Below, piece by piece: positions 23,565 through 27,147 of a DNA stretch of 27,147 nucleotides; position 1 is the first letter of the stretch; each line of letters begins with the position of its first letter. This DNA is from Desulfobulbaceae bacterium UBA5173 (GTDB lineage: Bacteria > Desulfobacterota > Desulfobulbia > Desulfobulbales > Desulfobulbaceae): assembly GCA_002413355.1 (NCBI GenBank), contig DHWV01000002.1, positions 1 to 27,147 of the forward strand, in the 5' to 3' direction. The notes beneath the pieces were generated by a model. The model searched no databases. It worked only from the letters and a program-made list of their open reading frames with translations, and had not been told where the DNA came from. Made by a program: the position numbers and the translations under genes.

Positions 23565-24413
23565 ATGAGTGATAAAGAGGGGGAAGGGCGGGAGCGGTCG
23601 TTCTGGCAAAAATTGCGGCCCCGGATGTTTCGGGGCGGGCCGGACACCGCGCAGGAGCTGGAGCATGAGATTCAGGAACTGCTGGAGGACGGCGAGGAGC
23701 ACGGCCTGATCAGCCAGCATGAGGAGCAGCTCATTAACTCCATTTTTGATTTTCGGGAGACTGTGGCCTCGGAGATCATGACCCCGGCGGCAGAGATGGT
23801 CTGCGCCGAGATCGGCAGCTCAACCGATGAGCTGATCCGCTTGGTCTGCGAGGAAGGCTACACTCGCATCCCGATTTTCAGCGGCAGCCAAGATAATATC
23901 GTCGGCATTCTTCACGTCAAAAATCTGCTCTGCATAGTCAGCCGGGAGCAAGAAGAGCATGCGCCGCTGACAGATTATCTCAACCCGCCTCTTTTCGCCG
24001 CTGAATCCAAACCGATCACCGAGCTGCTGCGCGATTTTCAGTCCGGCAAAAACCACATGGCACTGATCACCGACGAGTTCGGCAGCGTGCGCGGCCTGAT
24101 CACCTTGGAGGACGTGCTGGAGGAGATTGTCGGTGAAATTGATGACGAGCACGATCAAGGCGAGCGCGAGCTGCTGCTGCACGTGGACAGCCAGACCGTG
24201 GTGGTTGATGCCCGGATTGACATTGAAGCGGTCGAGCAGCATTTTGACTGCCTCCTGCCTGACGGCCCTTATGAGTCGGTCGGAGGGCTGCTGATTCATC
24301 TTTTGGGACGAATGCCGAAACACGGCGAAGCCGTTGCCGCTCTGCCCCTGACCTTCAAAGTGCTGACCTCAACCCCGCGCCGCGTCCGCACGGTGCGCAT
24401 CCGCAAACTATGA
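23565..24413 (+). CDS. corC: CorC/HlyC-family CBS-domain protein
   Basis: A 282-aa cytoplasmic protein of the CorC (YbeX) type. It has an N-terminal acidic helix region, two CBS domains (about 65-190; VASEIMTPAAEMVC, YTRIPIFSGSQDNIVGILHVKNLL, HMALITDEFGSVRGLITLEDVLEEIVGEI) and a C-terminal transporter-associated domain. The membrane DUF21 part found in longer relatives is absent. E. coli CorC is linked to Mg/Co resistance and ribosome-related phenotypes; the mechanism is not settled. Its stop overlaps the lnt start as ATGA, the same pairing as ybeX-lnt in E. coli. Confidence 0.92.
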   Translation: MSDKEGEGRERSFWQKLRPRMFRGGPDTAQELEHEIQELLEDGEEHGLISQHEEQLINSIFDFRETVASEIMTPAAEMVCAEIGSSTDELIRLVCEEGYTRIPIFSGSQDNIVGILHVKNLLCIVSREQEEHAPLTDYLNPPLFAAESKPITELLRDFQSGKNHMALITDEFGSVRGLITLEDVLEEIVGEIDDEHDQGERELLLHVDSQTVVVDARIDIEAVEQHFDCLLPDGPYESVGGLLIHLLGRMPKHGEAVAALPLTFKVLTSTPRRVRTVRIRKL

Positions 24414-26047
24414 TTTCTTCCAAGATGCCCTCCAAGGCCGCTTCCTTGGCTGCGCCCGCTCTTTCCGCCCTGCTGTTGGCCTTAGCCATGCCGGGCTTTG
24501 CTGGCTGGTGGCCGCTGCTCTTTGTCGCTCTGATTCCACTGCTCTGGGCGGCGCGGACACTCCCGGATGCAGTGCAGAGCGGCTGCATGGGCCTGTCCTC
24601 CGGCCTGCTCTATCACCTCAGCCTGCTGTACTGGATTGTCATCGTCCTTGAACGCTACGGCGACCTGCACACCACCGTCGCGGTCGGCAGCCTCCTGCTG
24701 CTGGCGGGATACTTGTCAGTGTACACAGCCTTTTTCTGCATGATTGTCAACTGGCTGACTGGCAGGCCGGGCAGCGGGCTATCTGTCTCTGTGCTACTGA
24801 CCGCCCCAGCAGCTTGGGTCGGCTTGGATGTGGCGCGGGGCTGGCTCTTCACCGGGATGCCGTGGATGGATCTCGGCTACGGCCTTTTCCGGCAGCCGCT
24901 GCTGCTCCAGGCCGCCGATTTGGGCGGGCATCATTTGATCACCTTTTTTATTGTTCAAATCAACACGCTGCTCTATTGGCTGCTTAACCGGGCCTTCAGC
25001 CGGACGAAAACAGCAAAACGCCAGTATATGCTTGCGCTCATGGTCTGCCTGATGCTGTACTGCGTTGGCGGCTACTCAATGCTGCGCTGGCGGCAGGTGG
25101 AGGCTCTGTCCGCCGCCGCTGAGCAAGTGACTGCCGCCGCTGTTCAAGGCAACATCAGCCAAGATGAAAAATGGTCGCCAGCCATCAAAGAAAAAACGAT
25201 TGACCGCTATCTTGCTCTTTCGGCCAAGGCGGCGCAGCAGGGCGAACGGCTACAGCTAATGGTCTGGCCGGAGACGGCTCTGCCCTTTTATCCGCACCGG
25301 GAGCCGCTGATGAGTCGGGTGCGCGATTTCGCCAAGGAAAAGCAGATCTATCTGCTTCTCGGCGCACCGTATTTCACGGTCAAGACAGAGCGGCAGGATG
25401 AGCAGTTCATCAGCAGCCTGAGACCAGTTGAGTATTTCAACAGTGCCCTGATGTTGGACCGTTCCGGTGCCACAACTGGCCGCTACAACAAGCAGCATCT
25501 GGTGCCTTTTGGCGAGTACGTGCCGCTCCGTGATTTTCTCTGGTTTGTCAAGCCACTGGTTGAACTGGTGGGTGATTTCACGCCCGGCGATTCCTCCAAG
25601 CCGCTGGAGGCTGGAGGCATCAGAGCCGGAGTGCTGATCTGCTTTGAATCAATTTTTCCCGACATTGCCCGGCGCACTGCGGAGGAAGGGGCCAACCTGC
25701 TGGTCAGCATGACGAACGACGCGTGGTACGGCCAATCCAGTGCGCCGCAGCACTCGTGGGCGATGACCGTGCTGCGGGCAGTGGAAAACCGGCGCAGCTT
25801 GGTGCGGGCCGCCAACACCGGCATCAGCGGCTTTGTCCTGCCCACCGGCGCAGTCAGCCGCGAGTCCGGCCTGTTCACAGCGGAAGCTCTGACAGACACT
25901 GTCCCCCTGCTGACTGAGCAGACCGTTTTTGCTCAAGGCGGGCATTGGTTCGGCCATGCCTGCCTTGCCCTGACCGGCTTGTTTCTCTTCGGCAGGATAT
26001 GGGCATGCAGCAAACAGCGACGGCAAAAAATTCTTCGGCGGAAGTAA
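24410..26047 (+). CDS. lnt: Apolipoprotein N-acyltransferase
   Basis: A 545-aa inner-membrane enzyme that adds the third acyl chain to the N-terminal cysteine of lipoproteins. N-terminal membrane helices span about 10-230, followed by a periplasmic nitrilase-like domain with all three catalytic residues: Glu288 (WPETALPF), Lys361 (YNKQHLVPFGEY) and Cys411 (GVLICFESIFPD). The later NDAWYG and RAVENRRSLVRAANTG blocks are also typical. A final hydrophobic helix precedes a basic tail. Its start overlaps the corC stop (ATGA). Its presence supports a Gram-negative lipoprotein system. Confidence 0.95.
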   Translation: MISSKMPSKAASLAAPALSALLLALAMPGFAGWWPLLFVALIPLLWAARTLPDAVQSGCMGLSSGLLYHLSLLYWIVIVLERYGDLHTTVAVGSLLLLAGYLSVYTAFFCMIVNWLTGRPGSGLSVSVLLTAPAAWVGLDVARGWLFTGMPWMDLGYGLFRQPLLLQAADLGGHHLITFFIVQINTLLYWLLNRAFSRTKTAKRQYMLALMVCLMLYCVGGYSMLRWRQVEALSAAAEQVTAAAVQGNISQDEKWSPAIKEKTIDRYLALSAKAAQQGERLQLMVWPETALPFYPHREPLMSRVRDFAKEKQIYLLLGAPYFTVKTERQDEQFISSLRPVEYFNSALMLDRSGATTGRYNKQHLVPFGEYVPLRDFLWFVKPLVELVGDFTPGDSSKPLEAGGIRAGVLICFESIFPDIARRTAEEGANLLVSMTNDAWYGQSSAPQHSWAMTVLRAVENRRSLVRAANTGISGFVLPTGAVSRESGLFTAEALTDTVPLLTEQTVFAQGGHWFGHACLALTGLFLFGRIWACSKQRRQKILRRK

Positions 26048-26073
26048 AGCCGAACCAGTGGAGACGCAGTCAC

Positions 26074-26313
26074 ATGAAGAAACAGTATATCGGCGTAAGT
26101 CAGTGCGAGAACGGGAGTTGGGAGTTTGCTGTCCAAAAAAACGGCGGCAAACTGAAGACAGTCAGCGGCTTCAGCACGGCCAAAGTGGCGGCCCTGCTGC
26201 GGGATGAGTACATCCTCCAGCACCGACTGGAGGAGCCGCTCAATTTTCCGGTCAAGCGGATAACCAAGATGCGGAACAAAGCCTACGAGCAGGTGTTCGG
26301 CAGGCAGCATTAA
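26074..26313 (+). CDS. Small AP2-like DNA-binding protein (putative)
   Basis: A 79-aa protein not matched to a named family, but its first 60 residues follow the AP2/ERF pattern: YIGVSQ, a central W16-E-F-A-V strand, a Lys-rich strand, SGFSTAKVAALLRDEY as the helix with the Gly-x-Phe and Ala positions, and a closing LNFP. AP2 domains in bacteria usually sit in homing endonucleases or integrase-type proteins; here the domain stands alone with a basic tail. It starts 26 nt after lnt, with GTGGAG about 10 nt before the ATG, and ends 64 nt before prfB, so it is probably co-transcribed. A role in DNA binding is inferred from the fold only. Confidence 0.65.
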   Translation: MKKQYIGVSQCENGSWEFAVQKNGGKLKTVSGFSTAKVAALLRDEYILQHRLEEPLNFPVKRITKMRNKAYEQVFGRQH

Positions 26314-26377
26314 GCTGTGCAAGCGGGCGGTACGGCATGTCCGCCCATGATATGTTCATCAGCAGAGGAAACCACCC

Positions 26378-27147
26378 ATGGCAGATATCACCGAAACAGC
26401 AGAAGCGCGGCAAAAAATTCAGGAGCTGAAAGGCAAAATGCTGGCCCTGAAGGAGCATCTTTGACGTAGATAACAAGAAGCTCGACATTGAGCGGCTGGA
26501 GGCAGAGTCGCTGGAGCCAAATTTCTGGAACGATCAGCATCATGCCAAGAAAATCCAGCGGCAGCTCGGCCAACTGCAAGATTTGGTGCAGGGATGGGAA
26601 CTGCATTTTCAGCATATTGAAGAGGCGGAGCTGATGCTGGAGATGGCAGTGGAGGAGCAGGACGAAGATGCGCTCCAAGAAGTTGAATCATCCCTTGACC
26701 GGCTCAGCCAGGAGGTGGACAACACCGAGCTGGAGTGCATGTTCGACGGCGAGCACGATAGCTGCAACGCTCTGCTGACGGTTCATGCGGGCGCGGGCGG
26801 CACAGAAGCCCAAGACTGGGTGAGCATGTTGTTGCGCATGTATTTGCGCTGGGCGGAGCGGCATGGCTTCAAAGCTGACATCCTTGACTACTTGCCCGGC
26901 GACGAAGCTGGAGTCAAATCCGTCACTGTGCTGATCAGCGGCAAGAACGCGTATGGCTACACCCGCTCTGAGGTTGGCATCCACCGGCTGGTGCGCATTT
27001 CGCCCTTTGATGCGTCAGGTCGCAGGCACACTTCCTTTGCCTCGGTGATGGTTCTGCCAGAGCTGGACGACAGCATTGAGATCGAAATCAACGAGAAAGA
27101 GCTGCGTATTGACACCTACCGTTCCAGCGGCGCGGGCGGCCAGCACG
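26378..27147 (+). CDS. prfB: Peptide chain release factor 2 (partial at window end, programmed +1 frameshift)
   Basis: RF2 reads UAA and UGA stops and triggers peptide release. Translation starts at the ATG at 26378 (GAGG 9 nt upstream) and runs 28 codons to a TGA at 26462-26464. It must then shift +1 to continue DVDNKKLDIERLEAES and onward. The downstream frame holds the coiled N-terminal domain and the core with VHAGAGGTEAQDW. The window ends at residue 256, just after the catalytic GGQ motif (253-255), so the last third or so is missing. The in-frame TGA is regulatory and not a mutation. Confidence 0.95.
26450..26465 (+). promoter_or_regulatory. RF2 programmed +1 frameshift site
   Basis: AAGGAG (26450-26455), a 3-nt spacer (CAT), CTT (26459-26461), then TGA followed by C (26462-26465). 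This is the classic arrangement: an internal Shine-Dalgarno-like stimulator just upstream of the slippery CUU and a poorly terminating UGA-C. When RF2 is scarce, the ribosome pauses and the Leu tRNA slips by one base, so RF2 controls its own synthesis. Confidence 0.95.

Noticed and set aside
26378..26464. prfB as a pseudogene or a separate 28-codon ORF
   Set aside because: The early TGA sits in the known RF2 frameshift context (AAGGAG, CTT, TGA-C) and the downstream frame is intact.

Overview
The window looks like a chromosomal segment of a Gram-negative, probably Desulfobacterota (Desulfobulbales-like) bacterium. The reasons are an outer-membrane porin with a C-terminal Phe, a lipoprotein N-acyltransferase, lysine synthesis by the LL-diaminopimelate aminotransferase (DapL) route, a LarB protein, and a mix of SUMF1-type, leucine-rich-repeat and hybrid-kinase genes. 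The lineage is inferred from gene content and was not checked by any search. Most of the DNA is GC-rich. One block at about 19.4-21.4 kb is clearly more AT-rich.

Layout. 1-300: decayed, frameshifted IS630-family transposase remnant. 310-490: a run of strong inverted repeats. 515-4005 (minus): larB then a fused secDF. 4085-7168 (plus): a two-Cache hybrid histidine kinase with receiver and HPt domains. 7181-11115 (minus): dapL-polA, coupled by a GTGA overlap and preceded by a good sigma-70 promoter. 11228-12139 (plus): membrane-anchored SUMF1-fold protein. 12140-12446: gene-free, with a dispersed-repeat-like palindrome and a long hairpin. 12447-16044 (plus): porin, PhoB-type response regulator, modA, modB (no modC here). 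16098-19350 (minus): an operon of a ClC channel/transporter with CBS domains, a free-standing RapZ C-terminal domain (ATGA overlap) and a 14-repeat LRR protein. 19742-21347 (plus): two overlapping AT-rich genes, a DUF262 protein and a HEPN protein. 21417-23456: trkH-trkA potassium uptake pair. 23565 to the end: corC-lnt-(AP2-like small protein)-prfB, with prfB cut by the window end and carrying the classic +1 frameshift site.

How the genes work together. The housekeeping sets are protein export (SecDF), DNA replication/repair (PolA), lysine and peptidoglycan precursor synthesis (DapL), lipoprotein maturation (Lnt) and translation termination (RF2). Ion handling is prominent: ClC, TrkHA, molybdate uptake and CorC.

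The best candidate for an undescribed system is the DUF262-HEPN pair. It combines a GmrS-like DUF262 domain that lacks the usual DUF1524 nuclease half with a small protein carrying the HEPN RNase signature. The genes are translationally coupled, compositionally foreign, and inserted between two ion-transport operons. Second-tier items are the ClC-RapZC-LRR operon and the stand-alone AP2-like gene between lnt and prfB.
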